DNA of 64,000 bases from Lactuca virosa (GCA_928212115.1 CAKMRJ010002223.1:299533838-299597837), one strand, 5' to 3'. Positions 35,051-47,106 are shown, counted from the first letter of the stretch. The notes: generated by a model from the sequence alone, not told the origin. Made by a program: numbers and translations.

Positions 35051-36130
35051 TAGGGATGAGATTTAGAACCGGAAAATCGGACCGGAACCGAAACTATTAG
35101 AACCGGAATATATAGAACCGATTCCGGTTCGGGGTTTAAAAATTTGTTTTATCCGGGTTCCGGGTAATCCGGGTTTGGGTCCATCGGGTCCGGGTAAACT
35201 GGGTCTAAAAACCGGAACCGGTGTTAGGAACCGGAACCACTTTTAGGGCCGGAACCGGTTTTTGTGAAACGTTTAAAAGATGCATATTTCATTCGTTTCA
35301 ACTCCGATTGACATGCGGTTTTTTCCAACGTGTAGTTTAGAGTTTGTACATAATTTTAGACTATAGATTTGCCATTTTTAGTTTTATATTTATTGACTTA
35401 CAGTCCCCCAAAGTCGAGATATCAAAGCTGAAAGTTTTTAGTTTTCAGTTTTTTTGTATTCTGTGAAAGTTTTAAAACATGCATATTTAATTCGTTTGAA
35501 GTCGGATCGACATGTGATTTTTCCAACTTGTAGTTTAGAGATTGTACATGAGTTTAGACTATAATTTTGTCATTTTTGGTTTAATATTCAATGATTTACA
35601 GTCCCCTGAAGTCGGGATATCAAAACTGAAAATTTTCAACTTTTTACCTGTATGTTTTTGTACTTTGTATTATGTGAAAATGTTAATGCATGCATATCTC
35701 ATTCGTTTAAAGTCGGATTGAATTGCGGTTTTTTTCATAATGTAGTTTAGAGTTTGTACATGATTTTAGCCTATAATTTTGTCAATTTTGGTTTTATATT
35801 CAATGAGTTACAGTCTCCAAAATCGGGATATCAATATGAAAATTTTCAAAGTTCAAACCACTAAGTAGTAAGTAATTACCAAAAAATTCCGGTTTTTCCG
35901 GGTTTTCCGGTTCTAAACCCACTTTATCCGGTTCCAACCTACCCACTTTGATGTTTCGGGTTCTAGACCCACTTTACCCGGTACCGTACCCAGAACCGAA
36001 CCGGAACCGGTTCCTATATACCGGTCAGGTTTCCGGTTCTACAAAATCCCGTTAACCGGTTCCGGGTTTTCCGGGTCTGGGTCTATCCGGTCCGGGTTTG
36101 GACCCACTTTCATTGTCCAATCCATTATAA
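35051..36130. mobile_element. CCGGAACC-rich non-autonomous element, right end degraded
   Basis: The left end TAGGGATGAGATT matches the ends of the hAT-like element at 49059-49610. Both edges (35070-35260 and 35885-36110) are dense in CCGGAACCGG / GGTTCCGG repeats in opposite sense. The core has three tandem degenerate copies of about 200-210 bp (starting near 35262, 35461 and 35670), each with GCATAT..CATTCGTTT..GTCGGATTGACATG and a TTACAGTC block. No protein is encoded. The right TIR is not clear. Confidence 0.55.
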
Positions 36131-36294
36131 GAGAAAACCAATATCCAAAAGAACAACCCGGTTCTACTTGACTAAGCCCGTGCTCGTCCAAGGAGGGAGT
36201 TTGCTTTACCCAACCCATGGCATAGCTTACTTCAAGTCCCTGCTTTTTTTCTCTTCTATCACCTGATTCGATTTTTTATTTTTTATTTAATTTT

Positions 36295-36298
<4 letters not shown>

Positions 36299-36370
<72 letters not shown>
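36299..36370. repeat. (AT)n microsatellite, about 70 bp
   Basis: An uninterrupted run of AT dinucleotides, immediately before a tandem duplication. Confidence 0.95.
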
Positions 36371-36373
<3 letters not shown>

Positions 36374-36642
36374 TTACGCTTCTAATTATAAGATTATTTC
36401 TTATAGCCTACTTACACTTAAAAAAATTGGGCCCTTCAACATTTTGGGCATGTGTAATGGGGTCTGGTGTCATGTCAATGAATATCTTGTTTGTCCATCC
36501 CAATATGATTTACGCTTCTAATTATAAGATTATTTCTTATAGCCTACTTACACTTAAAAAAATTGGGCCCTTCAACATTTTGGGCATGTGTAATGGGGTC
36601 TGGTGTCATGTCAATGAATATCTTGTTTGTTCATCCCAATCT
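36369..36642. repeat. 136-bp direct tandem duplication
   Basis: The segment starting GATTTACGCTTCTAATTATA at 36371 is repeated from 36507 with a 136-bp period and almost no differences (for example GTCCATCCC versus GTTCATCCC). The near-identity points to a recent duplication. The AT run at its left edge may have promoted it. Confidence 0.92.
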
Positions 36643-38500
36643 CATTTCCATCAAAATTTCCTTCATTATGCTCGATTTTACCATCATCCAACTTCTTCTT
36701 CAAACTACTTTCAGCCTTTGAGGTTTTCATTAAACAATTATGGGGATGGTTAAAAACACTAATTTTAATGTCTAATAATAATAACTAATAAACGATATAA
36801 ATTAACCAGTAAAAAATTTATTAAAATATTCATTTCATAAGGATAAGACAGCCATTTTACATGTAGAGTGACTAAAACCACAAAAAAGTTCAAAGTTAAA
36901 AGATAATCGTTATAAAAACAAAGTTGGATTGCGACCTTAATTTGTTATCAACGCATGAACCTTTTTTGCCAAATGGTTTGTAGCTTATCAATATCAGATG
37001 TTGGTGGAAAGATGTCTCTCAGCCATAGGTTGAGGATTAAGTCTCGTTGGCGACAAAATGAGTAGTTTAAGAGTAATATTTACAAAGTGTGTATATGTTT
37101 AGAAAAAAGAACAATGACTTATATTGTATTTTATTCTAATACATGGGTAAGAACTTAGAACAGACAGTTCGCATTTTCATGTCGTGTTTCACACATGAAT
37201 TTAAATGACACAAAATCAGGGACAAAACCAAAATTTCATTATAAAGGTGATTACATCATAATTATTAAAGTGTAAACCATTATTTAATAACTTTGTCTAT
37301 TATATTTATCTTTTTTTTTCTATTTTACTAATACTTGTCAGCGCGTATTGACAAATATTGAGTTGCTAATATTATATGTATAAAATAACATTCTAAAAAT
37401 ACGAAAACTTATTTTTATATGTTTACCATAACTATGTACATTTTTTTTGTCACAATTCATCTCACTGAAGGATCACATTATTACATACACCTACATACTT
37501 TCACCAAGAAATAGTCACAACACTATACGAAAAATGATCGCCAACACTATACAGAAAATAGTCGCAAAAGTTTCCAAATTTTAGATTGTTGTAATGATGA
37601 TTAAATTTTAAATTGTAGTGATAAATCTTATATCGATAAGTGAAGTTAAACAAATAGTCTAAATTATAAACATCATACTTCTAATAATAACTAAAGTTTA
37701 GTAATAAATATATGGAAGTCTATAAGAATCCATAATAGGATTTACTAACATTAAATTTCACACCTTCTAATTAATATATTAATAACTATATGAAGTATAA
37801 ATCGTGTCTAAAAGGTAATATGTGAAAATAATATAAAGTTTCTATAAGGGTATAAAATGCAAATGGAGTTAAAATGATATAATATAGAATAGTTTTATAA
37901 GTTGAAGGACTTAAAGAATAGTTGTCAAAATTAATTATCAAAAAATTCTTTATGTTAGTATAGCATAATAAGACCATAAATAGGTTAGGAGGGGCACAAC
38001 AACAACTTGCTCCTATACCAGCTCTGCCATTGACGAATTTGTAAAACATAAAAAGGACGCAATTTGTATTTGTAAAATGTGGTTTGGGTATCAAACACGA
38101 ACAAGACACGTAATTAATCTTTGTGACACGTGACACGACACGAATATGCATATTTTTAAATGTGCTACAAGAAAATATGCTTACATGAGATTATATACGA
38201 ATTTATACACGCATTGCCTATTACCATTTTTTAAGTTAATAAAACATGAATTTAACATGTGTGTATATGTGTTTATACGTGTCGTTTGTCATGCGAATTT
38301 AAATTGTGTCTTATACGTGTTTAACACAGGTAAATTCGTATTCTGCATGTGTAAGGCAAGACACATGAATCTAGAATTTGTGTCAACATAAAACATGAAT
38401 TTAAAATTTGTGTCGACACGAATAGAAACAAAAAATGAATTTCTAAAAGTCATACCAAAAATCATGTTGTGTTCGTACCATGTATCAAATTGACGGATTG
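36643..38500. other. intergenic, no gene seen
   Basis: AT-rich sequence. From 38100 to 38420 there are repeated ACACGACACGAAT / GTGTCGACACGAAT-type stretches that may be a decayed repeat, but no ends could be defined. Confidence 0.4.
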
Positions 38501-38511
38501 AGGTAAGATAG

Positions 38512-40161
38512 TGTTGCAAGGATGCCCACGACGTGGCTATGTTGGAATGGAAGGCGCGTTTTATGGAGCCACCACGACGTGGCATAAGGCCGCCACGGCG
38601 TAGCAGCTATTCAGCCCCAAGCCCACGTATTTTATTAAGCATCTTAACCCCCCCCCCCCCCCCATTCTAGGTCATTTTCTTCAGCCACCATCCCTTCATT
38701 TCGAAACCCTAGCCTCTCTTCCATGGAAATGAGCATGGTGGCTTGATCTTGAGGTTATTGTCTTCTTGTGGTGAAACTTGAAGAAGAAAGAAGTTCATCT
38801 TGGTGCAAGGAAGCAAGGAGCAAGCTTGGATCCAACATCTCCTCCACATTTCTGAGTTATTAGAGGTATAATGTTCGTATCTTGACTTCTGTGTTTCTTG
38901 TTTGATGTTTGAGCCCATTTTTGGATGTTTTGGTCCCATTCGCGGATGCTCTTGGAGTTTGAGGAACTCCAGAGCTTGATATGGTTTTCTCATGGTCATG
39001 AACTTCTGAGTTAGTGAGAAAAAAGGTTTTATCTTGAGTGTTCTTGATCCCATGTTTGAGTTTTGGTCATATTAAGTGCTTATTGGACTTAGGGCTCATG
39101 ATTTTACCTTTAGATGAGGTCCTAATGGATAAAGTTGGAAACTTTATCCATTAAGTCATTGAGAAGGAGTAAATATGAAGTTTTGGATTTAGATCTATAA
39201 GGATTAAGTGCTTAGTGAAGAAAATGGCACTTCAGACAGTTCCCACGGCGTGGCGGAGTCTGAAACCTCGACTATTTTGTCCTGGCATGGCCACAACGTG
39301 GCAATAGTCTGCTTGTTGACTATTTGACTTTGACCGTTGACTTTTTGACCGGTTTGACTTTTTGTCAAACTTGAGTAAAATTGAGCTGTTAACTACGGAT
39401 TAACTTCAGTTTGGCTTTAAGAAGCTTGGGTAGGTTGTTTTGTTGCTGAGGTGGCAGTTGAGCTTCTGATGAGTAGTTAAGGTGAGTCTCTTCACTATAC
39501 TCGTGGGCCGAAGGCACAAATGTCGGCCCACTAGATTATGTTTGTAGGATGATGGTTGTCTTTGTGACACTTGCTAATATGCTTGTATGTGCTTGTTGTC
39601 TTTGTGACTTATGCTTATATGTTTGTATGCTTATGTATGTGGGGTGAAACGGACCTGGGGGTTGATACAGATCCGACACAACTACAAGCTATTATATAGA
39701 GTCATTATGGACTCAGGGTTGATACGGACATGGGGGTTGATATGGACCCGACACAGCTACAAGTTCTTATATAGAGTTATTATGGACTCAGGGTTGATAT
39801 GAACACGACACAACTACAAGTTGCTGCATAAAGTCATTATGGACTCGGGGTTGATACAGACTTGACACAACCATGTGTTGTTATATTTGTATATATGTTG
39901 TATGTGGTATTTTAGGGAACTCACTAGGTTTTGTGCTTACGGTTTTATGGTTAAAACATTTTCGGGTACTTCCAGTTTTAAAAAGAAAAGTCCGGCTTGA
40001 TTGCACTGCATCCCCTAAAGATTTATTCCACAATGATTATTTATGATTTTTATTCTGATGTTTTGAGAATAATTTTACTCCAATTGTCTTTTGGGATAAT
40101 TTATGAATGGTTTTGACTTATTTAAAATGAAAATTTTACTCGGTATTTTTAGGATGTTACA
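38512..40161 (+). mobile_element. Ty3/gypsy LTR or LTR-derived sequence, about 1.65 kb
   Basis: Ends TGTTGCAAGG...GGATGTTACA. The content follows the plan of the other gypsy LTRs: CCACGACGTGG palindromes at 38527-38605, 39244 and 39294; a leader-like CCCTAGCCTCTC..CCATGG segment; four units of about 80-90 bp around GGGGTTGATAC-GAC..GACACAACTACAAG at 39650-39870; then GGGAACTCACTAGGTTTTGT near 39916. A run of 16 C is at 38648-38663. No target duplication is clear (GATAG versus TATTT), so the exact left end is uncertain. Confidence 0.65.
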
Positions 40162-40164
40162 TAT

Positions 40165-41625
40165 TTCCCCTATAGATGAAATATAGGTCGAACAATGACT
40201 TGGCAGATCATGGCGACCGAACCATAAACTAATAGGGTTTATAGTTCCTCTATAAATAAAATATAGGTAGAACCATGATTTGGCGTATCATGGTGACCGA
40301 ACCATGAGCTACTAAGGCTTATGGTTCTTTAATGAATGAAATGTAGGTCGAACCATGATTTGGCAGATCATGGTGATTGAACCATGAGCTACTAGGACTC
40401 ATGGTTCCTTAATGAATGAAATATAGGTCGAACCATGATTTGGTGGATCATGGTGACTAAACCATGAGCTAATAAAGCTTATGGTTCTTTAATGAATGAA
40501 ATATAAGTCGAACCATGATTTGGTGGATCATGGTGACCGAACAATGAGCTACTAAGGCTTATGGTTCCTTAATGAATGAAATATATGTCAAACCATAATT
40601 TGGTGGATCATGATGACCGAACCATGAGCTACTAAGTCTTATGGTTCTTTAATGAATGAAATATAGGTCGAACCATGATTTGCGGATCATGGTGACCGAA
40701 ACATGAGTTACTAAGGCTTATGGTTCCTTAATGAATGAAATATAGATCGAACCATAATTTGATGGATCATGGTGACCGAACCATGAGCTACTAAGACTTA
40801 CAATTCTTTAATGAATGAAATATAGGTCGAACCATGATTTGGCGGATCATGGTGACCAAACCATGAGCTACTAAGGTTGATGGTTCCTTAATGAATGAAA
40901 TATGGGTCGAACCATAATTTGAAGGATCATGGTGACCGAACCATGAGCTACTAAGACTAATGGTTACTTAATGAATGAAATGATGGGTTTTATAGGAAAT
41001 AAAATTTATACAATGCGAAAAACAATTAACAATTGATAGAGTACATGCATCCTATAAAAGATCCTATTAAGGAACCATAAGCCTTAGTAGCTCATGGTTC
41101 GGTCACCATAATCCATCAAATCATGGGTCGACCTATATTTCATTCATTAAAGAACCATAAGCTTTAGTAGCTCATGGTTCGATCACCATGATCCACCAAA
41201 TCATGTTTCAACCTATATTTCATTCATTAAGGAACCATAAGTCCTAGTAGCTCATGGTTCGGTCACCATGATCCGCCAAATCATGGTTCGACCTACATTT
41301 CATTCATTAAAGAACCATAAGCCTTAATAGCTCATGGTTCGGTCACCATGATCCGCCAAATCATGGTTCGACCTATATTTCATTTTTAGAAGAACTATAA
41401 ACTCTATTAGTTTATGGTTCGGTCGCCATGATCTGCCAAATCATGGTTCGACCTACATTTCATTTATAGAGAAATTATAAACCCTAGTAGTTTATGGTTC
41501 GGTCGCCATGATCTGCAAAATCATGGTTCAACCTATATTTTATCTACAAAAAAATCATAAGTCTTAAATAGCTTACATCCAGGTCATCATGATCCATCAA
41601 ATCATGGTCCGACTCACATTTCAAG
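40165..41625. repeat. inverted pair of 80-bp tandem arrays (10 units facing 7 units)
   Basis: The left arm has ten units at an 80-bp step, with the anchor GGATCATGGTGACCGAACC at about 40201, 40281, 40361, 40441, 40521, 40601, 40680, 40760, 40840 and 40920. The right arm carries the same unit reverse-complemented, with GGTCACCATGATCC at 41101, 41181, 41261, 41341, 41421, 41501 and about 41582. The arms are separated by about 90 bp (40985-41072) that includes TTTTATAGGA / TCCTATAAAA. Each unit holds two small palindromes: ACCATGATTT-GGATCATGGT and AACCATGAGC-GCTTATGGTT. There is no open reading frame. A transcript through it would fold into a duplex of about 550 bp. Confidence 0.95.
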
Positions 41626-41787
41626 GTTATGATAATATCCAAAATGCATATAGGAAAACAAGGCATTATATTATATCAAATACGTTCGTTCATACAAAAC
41701 AAACAAAGGGGCAAATAAACTAGTTTCCAATGCATCCATCGATAACCAAAATACAACCAAAAAGATTTAAAGACAAGATGTTACAAC

Positions 41788-42279
41788 CATGGTTGTCAAA
41801 ATCGCGATCTTGATCCTAGGATTATACGACCCTAGATATGAAAAACGAGTCGGATCGTAAACAGATCGTATTTGGGGTAGGATCGCAGGTAGGATCATAA
41901 TATTGTAGGTAGGATCGGGATCCGATCCGATGCTACCTTCCCTTGATTTTTTTTTTTGCAAAATAATTTTTTTTACCACTTTATGTCTTTTATCTTTTAC
42001 CAAATTACCGTTTATCATTTTGTGTTGTGACTTATGACTAATATTTTGAAGTTTTTATGGTAGCGGCTTCAAAACACCTTCAAACGAACCTAAAATAAGA
42101 AATGATAAAAAGAGGAATAATTTCACCTTTGAACAAAAAATTGAACGTGTGAAATATTTTTTCTGTTTTAAAACTATAAATTAAAATCATGTTTTATTTT
42201 GTGGGATGTTAGGATCCCGATCCCGATTTTGCAAACTCAAAAACGATGCTACATAAGATTCTGATCTTGACAACCTTGA
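41788..42279. mobile_element. MITE with GGTTGTCAAAATCGCGATC ends, about 490 bp
   Basis: The left end CATGGTTGTCAAAATCGCGATC and right end GATCTTGACAACCTTG are inverted relatives. Both flanks carry TTACAAC (41781-41787, 42280-42286), a 7-8 bp duplication suggesting hAT or a related superfamily. Inside there are repeated GGATCG / GATCCGATCC stretches and no coding content. Confidence 0.65.
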
Positions 42280-42718
42280 TTACAACTCAAACACATCCTA
42301 CGGTTTAGGCATTGAGCTACGGTTTTACATGATAATATATATATTTTTTTATTTTTTTGGACAAAAGCATAGGTAAAATTACCCACCTACGGCATGCTCT
42401 CAATTCAGCTACAATTTAGATTTTTGAAGAACAACAAACAAGATATGAACAAAGTCGTAGTCGGGGGCACCACAACGCTCCTGACTATAGTTCCTTCCCT
42501 CAGCTACGGTTTTGGTATTTTTTTACGATGACCACAATTTGGTTTATAAGAAGGACTTAAAATGAAACCAAAAAGGAAGCCATGATTTTATTATATATGT
42601 TTGTCATTCGCTCCTTGCTCGCGGAGCGGCATACCGAAAAAAAGATAGGATTTGAATCGATGACTTAAGTCCTTGCGCTATTCCCCCCTGATCGCATCGT
42701 AGATATAAGTCCGAAAAC
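42280..42718. other. intergenic, no gene seen
   Basis: AT-rich sequence with several CTACGG / CCGTAG words (near 42310, 42390, 42500, 42715), which also occur in the hairpin that follows. No gene recognised. Confidence 0.35.
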
Positions 42719-42812
42719 CGTAGATAGGTTACGCCATTTGCGGTGTACAAACTACTAATGCGCATTTTGTGCATCAACAACTTGTACACCGTAGGTGGCA
42801 TACCCATCTACG
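42719..42812. other. 94-bp near-perfect hairpin
   Basis: CGTAGATAGGTTACGCC... (42719-42750) is the inverted counterpart of ...GGCATACCCATCTACG (42782-42812), with about 26 of 31 positions paired. The 31-nt middle (ATGCGCATTTTGTGCAT) is itself partly self-complementary. The size and pairing resemble a plant microRNA precursor or a tiny MITE. No expression evidence is available. Confidence 0.7.
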
Positions 42813-43194
42813 ATTTTTTATTTTATTTTACTTTATTTTATTTTTTTGCAAAAAAATCTATACCCAATATTATTAGATTTCAACGTAAACGATACAAAAC
42901 AAATAAAAAACGAGGTTTAAGAGAAAACATGATTTTTGTTTAGAACCGTCATTGGAGAGAGTTTCGATAGCTATTATCACCCGAAAATTACATAACTAGG
43001 TTTTTTTAACTTTATATATTTGAGCTAATAGACTTTTAAACCATCATGGGCTATAGACCACTCCCGTTTGAAAGTCTCCAAAACACAGGTGACTTAAACG
43101 CACGGTTTTGGTGACTAACTTGGTAGATTTAATTTTTAAGTACTAATCAGCTATTAAAAAAAATAAAAAATCATTTTTCTTAGAACCAACAAAT

Positions 43195-43400
43195 AGTTAG
43201 AGGGTAACCCAAACCGATGGAACATGAATACTTGGTGGGCCACCAAGAGGGGCACCACTCATCTCCGAAGAGAACGAAGGATCGTACCCATGCAAATCCA
43301 AGGAAAACCTCCCACATGTGCTCAGCCTGAATTCGAACTTCTGACCCCACCCACTGGGGCCTATAACCCGGATGCATCACAACCAAGCTAGGCTGGGATC
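43195..43400 (-). mobile_element. tRNA-derived SINE-like sequence
   Basis: The minus strand has CCTAGCTTGGTTGTGATGCA, resembling a pol III box A, and about 50 nt later AGTTCGAATTCAGG, resembling box B (GTTCGAATC). About 130 bp of unrelated sequence follows. This is the plan of a tRNA-derived SINE. The right edge coincides with a 178-bp tandem duplication. No clear target duplication, so the call is tentative. Confidence 0.5.
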
Positions 43401-43736
43401 ACTTGCAACCATTAACAAGCAACAACTTTGGCTAGATTATTAATTTTCTCAAAAATAAATATGAAACATAATTGTCTAGACAAAGTTGATAGCTAAGATG
43501 ATTAATGATTAATGGCGGGAAAATAGACATCACGTTGAGAAAGAACAACGTTATCATAACCAAGCTAGGCTGGTGATCACTTGCAACCATTAACAAGTAA
43601 CAACTTTGGCTAGATTATTAATTTTTTCAAAAATAAATATGAAACATAATTGTCTAGACAAAGTTGATAGCTGAGATGATTAATGATTAATGACGGGAAA
43701 ATAGACATCAGGTTGAGAAAGAACAACGTTATCATC
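43381..43736. repeat. 178-bp direct tandem duplication
   Basis: AACCAAGCTAGGCTGG at 43381 recurs at 43559. The two copies, each ending in GAACAACGTTATCAT, differ at only a few bases. The unit contains the start of the SINE-like sequence and unrelated AT-rich DNA. Confidence 0.9.
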
Positions 43737-44142
43737 CGAAAAGCTTCCTAGGATTTGGCGTGTACGTAAACCCGCCACCTCCCACGTTCGCCCTTTTGTC
43801 CACCAAACCAACTTATGCTATATCAATCGTTTCCACTTTTCTTTAAGGTTTGTTATATCTGGTTAAAACTAAATAATTAACATGTAGTATATATTACTTA
43901 ATTTAGTTTATAAATCATGAAAATATCATAATGAATAGTGCAAATGAACCACACGTTTATCCGGCCATTTGTTGGAAAATTCCTTTATATTTTTATTTAA
44001 TAAATAAACGAGTGTTATTAATATTTTTTGTTTGTTTAGTTAAAAGAACACAAACCATGATATCTTTTTATTTATGTTATAAACATTCATTCGATTATGT
44101 TCTATAAAACCAGCGATGGAGAAAGTTTTATAATTTTTTGTT

Positions 44143-44220
<78 letters not shown>

Positions 44221-44245
44221 TTATTTGTTTACGATTCGTTTATTA
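43737..44245. other. intergenic with an (AT)n(GT)n microsatellite
   Basis: No gene. An AT dinucleotide run of about 60 bp at 44147-44207 passes into GTGTGTGTGT (to about 44220). Confidence 0.8.
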
Positions 44246-44253
44246 TAGTTTAT

Positions 44254-45418
44254 AGAAAAAATTGCAAGAATGGTCCCTGTGGTATGTCCAAAATTGCTAC
44301 ATTGGGCCAAGCAAGTTTGGACTAGCACCAATAGTCCAAAGGTTTTCATTTTGTTGCTGTTTTGGTCCAAATCAGTTTAAAAAATCTAAAAATGACGGGT
44401 TTGCCCTTTTCCATTTGTTTTTTGTTTTTCTTTTTGTTATTTAATTATTTTCTAACTAAAAAAAATTAAAAAATAAAATAAAATAAAATCTCTCTCTCTC
44501 TCTCTCTCTTGGAAACCACCTGACATACAAGATTATATCTCTCTCGGTCTACAGTTACGCTGGAAACCACCTCCTCGCCGGAAACCATCGAAACTGAAGC
44601 CCTCCTTCGTCTTCTCCGGCTTGATCGTCTTCTTCGTCGAATCACAGCGCCGCCACCTATCGAGATCTGAAGAATTAGGGTTTTGGCAACTCCGGCTCCA
44701 ACGACTTTGTCTTCGTCGATCTGGGTTACATCCACCGACTTTGTCGTCTTCTCCGGCTTGATCGTCTTTTTCGTCTAATCACCAGCTTCATCTTCTCTAG
44801 TGTTTCTTCACATCTACCTCCATCGAAAACTAATATATCTCAGTCCACCACCACTGCCATCGACTGCACCAACACATTGGGATTACCATCTGCATCAAAT
44901 GAAACTAAACTTGATGATAATACCTTCCAAAATCGCCAAATACGACACCATACCACATAATCACCCCAAATAGAGACTGTCAGAAAAGACGTCGGTGTTC
45001 ATCAAAATCGCCTTCCACCCCATCACCGGAGATGCTACCAGAGCCCTAAATCTAACACCACCATCGCCATCATTTGGGATAAATCAATCGCAGGAAGCAA
45101 TGACAGTGTTCATCACTCTCCTCCTCGTTGATCTCCGAATATCAGATCGATGGTCTGAACCTTCATCATCTAGGGTTCAAAATTCTAATCGATTCAACAA
45201 GCCTATTATTGTTTTAATCGTGCAACCACCTCCATCACCGTCTCCACACCCCTGTTCTTCGAATTTGGTACCACCTGCAAGTTACAATCAGATTCAAGAG
45301 AACCATGTTTATCGTTCTCTTCTGTTTACATCATGACCTTGTTCATCGTATCACCAGACATGTGGACCGAGAAAAAGGGCAAGAGAGATCGGAGATTAGA
45401 GTTTTACCCATTTGGGGT

Positions 45419-45472
<54 letters not shown>

Positions 45473-45708
45473 ATTTTATTTTATTTTAATTATTTTAATT
45501 TTTTTAGTTAGAAAATAATTAAATAACAAAAAGAAAAACAAAAAACAAATGGAAAAGGACAAATCCGTCATTTTTAGATTTTTTAAATTGATTTGGACCA
45601 AAACAGCAGCAAAATGAAAACCTTTGGACTATTGGTGCTAGTCCAAACCTGTTTGGCCCAAAGTAGCAATTTTGGACATACCATAGGGACCATTCTTACA
45701 ATTTTGTC
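44254..45708. mobile_element. long-TIR DNA transposon (non-autonomous, MULE-like), 1455 bp
   Basis: The outer about 250 bp of each side are inverted copies (GCAAGAATGGTCCCTGTGGTATGTCC versus GTAAGAATGGTCCCTATGGTATGTCC after reversal), running inward to a (CT)n tract at 44490-44510 and a (GA)n tract at 45420-45468. TAGTTTAT flanks both sides (44246-44253, 45709-45716). The core 44511-45420 has host-like composition: two related TCGTCTTCTCCGGCTTGATCGTC segments (near 44608 and 44737) and CACC/ATCACC-rich sequence. This suggests captured DNA as in Pack-type elements. No intact protein is seen. Confidence 0.75.
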
Positions 45709-45716
45709 TAGTTTAT

Positions 45717-46800
45717 ATTTGTTCGTTTAACATCCTTACGAATATAAATGAATAAGCTCGCACCGCCTCATGTATAATCGTTTTGCTGCTTATAATAAAA
45801 ATAGTGGAGTAACCTAGGTATTTTCTTTTCCTTTTCTCATAGGACATTGTTCCACCGTTTATTTGCTACTTCTTTTTCATCTCTCAATTTCGCTATTTAT
45901 TTCATTTAGCTGTTTGAGCTCCACTTAGAGTATTTGCACTACTTTCCTACATCTATTTAGTGTTTACACCGATTTAGTCTCTGCATTTATATTTTATTAC
46001 AGGTTAATTTTTTTCTTATGTCGTTTGCTTACACGTGAAAGAGTTGTTCAATCCTTAAGATATAAAATTATACATCTATCTCCTATTATTATATTTTTTT
46101 TAACGACAAATATAACCTACTTCTATATTATTCCTAAATACACATATATTCCATTACTAAATTGTCATGGGATTATAGTTTTTGTTGATGTTGATTAACA
46201 TGTTGCTAAGTGTTGAATTATCATGTATGTTTGATTTTTGTGTAGATTTACTCCTTCGAGGCACACAGTTTTCTTTTTGTTGAAAGAGAAGAGTTGAGAC
46301 TAAAGACTAAGGATACATTTTCTAATCCATATTTAATAAATGATAGTTTCTTAATTATTCAAAATTCAAGACAATGATAGTTTATATATGTCCTAAGAAT
46401 GTAACAATAATTAAGATGCTATTTTTTTTATTAAATAGACTTAATAAGGATACGACTTAACCCTATAAGCTATACATACATGTATTAGTTTTTAATATGA
46501 TACAAAGATAACAACTTAATAGACAAAGTAATCGCACTTTTGTTAATCAAGTTCTAACTTTTTATATTTTTATCTTTATTTAATTCTTCTTCAATTTTTT
46601 TGTGTATATTGTTGTTTTATAAACTACTTTCTAACATCATTTCATTTATCAAGATAATATATGTGCATTTAAACCTAAAATGTTTTATCAAATTCCCAAA
46701 AATGTCATGATCCTAAATTCGTAATATGTATTTTTATTTTATAAAACAAAGATGAGTAAAATTACTAGAATACCCTTTGAAAGTGAATATACAAGGGTTC
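45717..46800. other. intergenic, upstream of the MADS-box gene
   Basis: AT-rich. No gene or transposon recognised. The AP3-type promoter would be at its right end. I found no CArG box (CC-A/T6-GG) that I would defend. Confidence 0.4.
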
Positions 46801-47106
46801 TAAATGTAATTGGCTAATTAAACGGCTTTATGAATCTCTCCTACCCTTTTCTCTTTTCGGGCAATGGCTTCCTATTTCTGGCAACAATTCCACCTCCCTT
46901 TCTTCCTGTTCCTTTCCCTCCCCCATTCTTTACACACGTTTTCTGTGTCCATCTCTCCCCACCACACAAATTCAAACACAGTTTGTGTTATTTCTCTTCA
47001 CAAGCAACTTTTTACGAAAACCTAATGAGAACAACATTTCGGATAGATCGATAGATTGATAAAGCTTTGCTAAAAAAGGAGATCGATCTACTAGCTTAGA
47101 AAATCA

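Noticed and set aside
38648..38663. Run of 16 C as a structured regulatory element
   Set aside because: A simple homopolymer, possibly a sequencing or replication slippage product. No neighbouring G-run pattern.
40165..41625. CRISPR-like array, because of regular 80-bp spacing
   Set aside because: The entire 80-bp unit is repeated with no unique spacers, the array is inverted on itself, and the context is a plant nuclear genome.
44995..45336. 113-codon open frame inside the long-TIR element
   Set aside because: Starts within simple Pro/Ser-rich sequence with no domain. It may be captured DNA but cannot be supported as a gene.
46800..47106. CArG box controlling the AP3-type gene
   Set aside because: No CC(A/T)6GG sequence found close to the start. 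Weaker variants are too common in AT-rich DNA to call.
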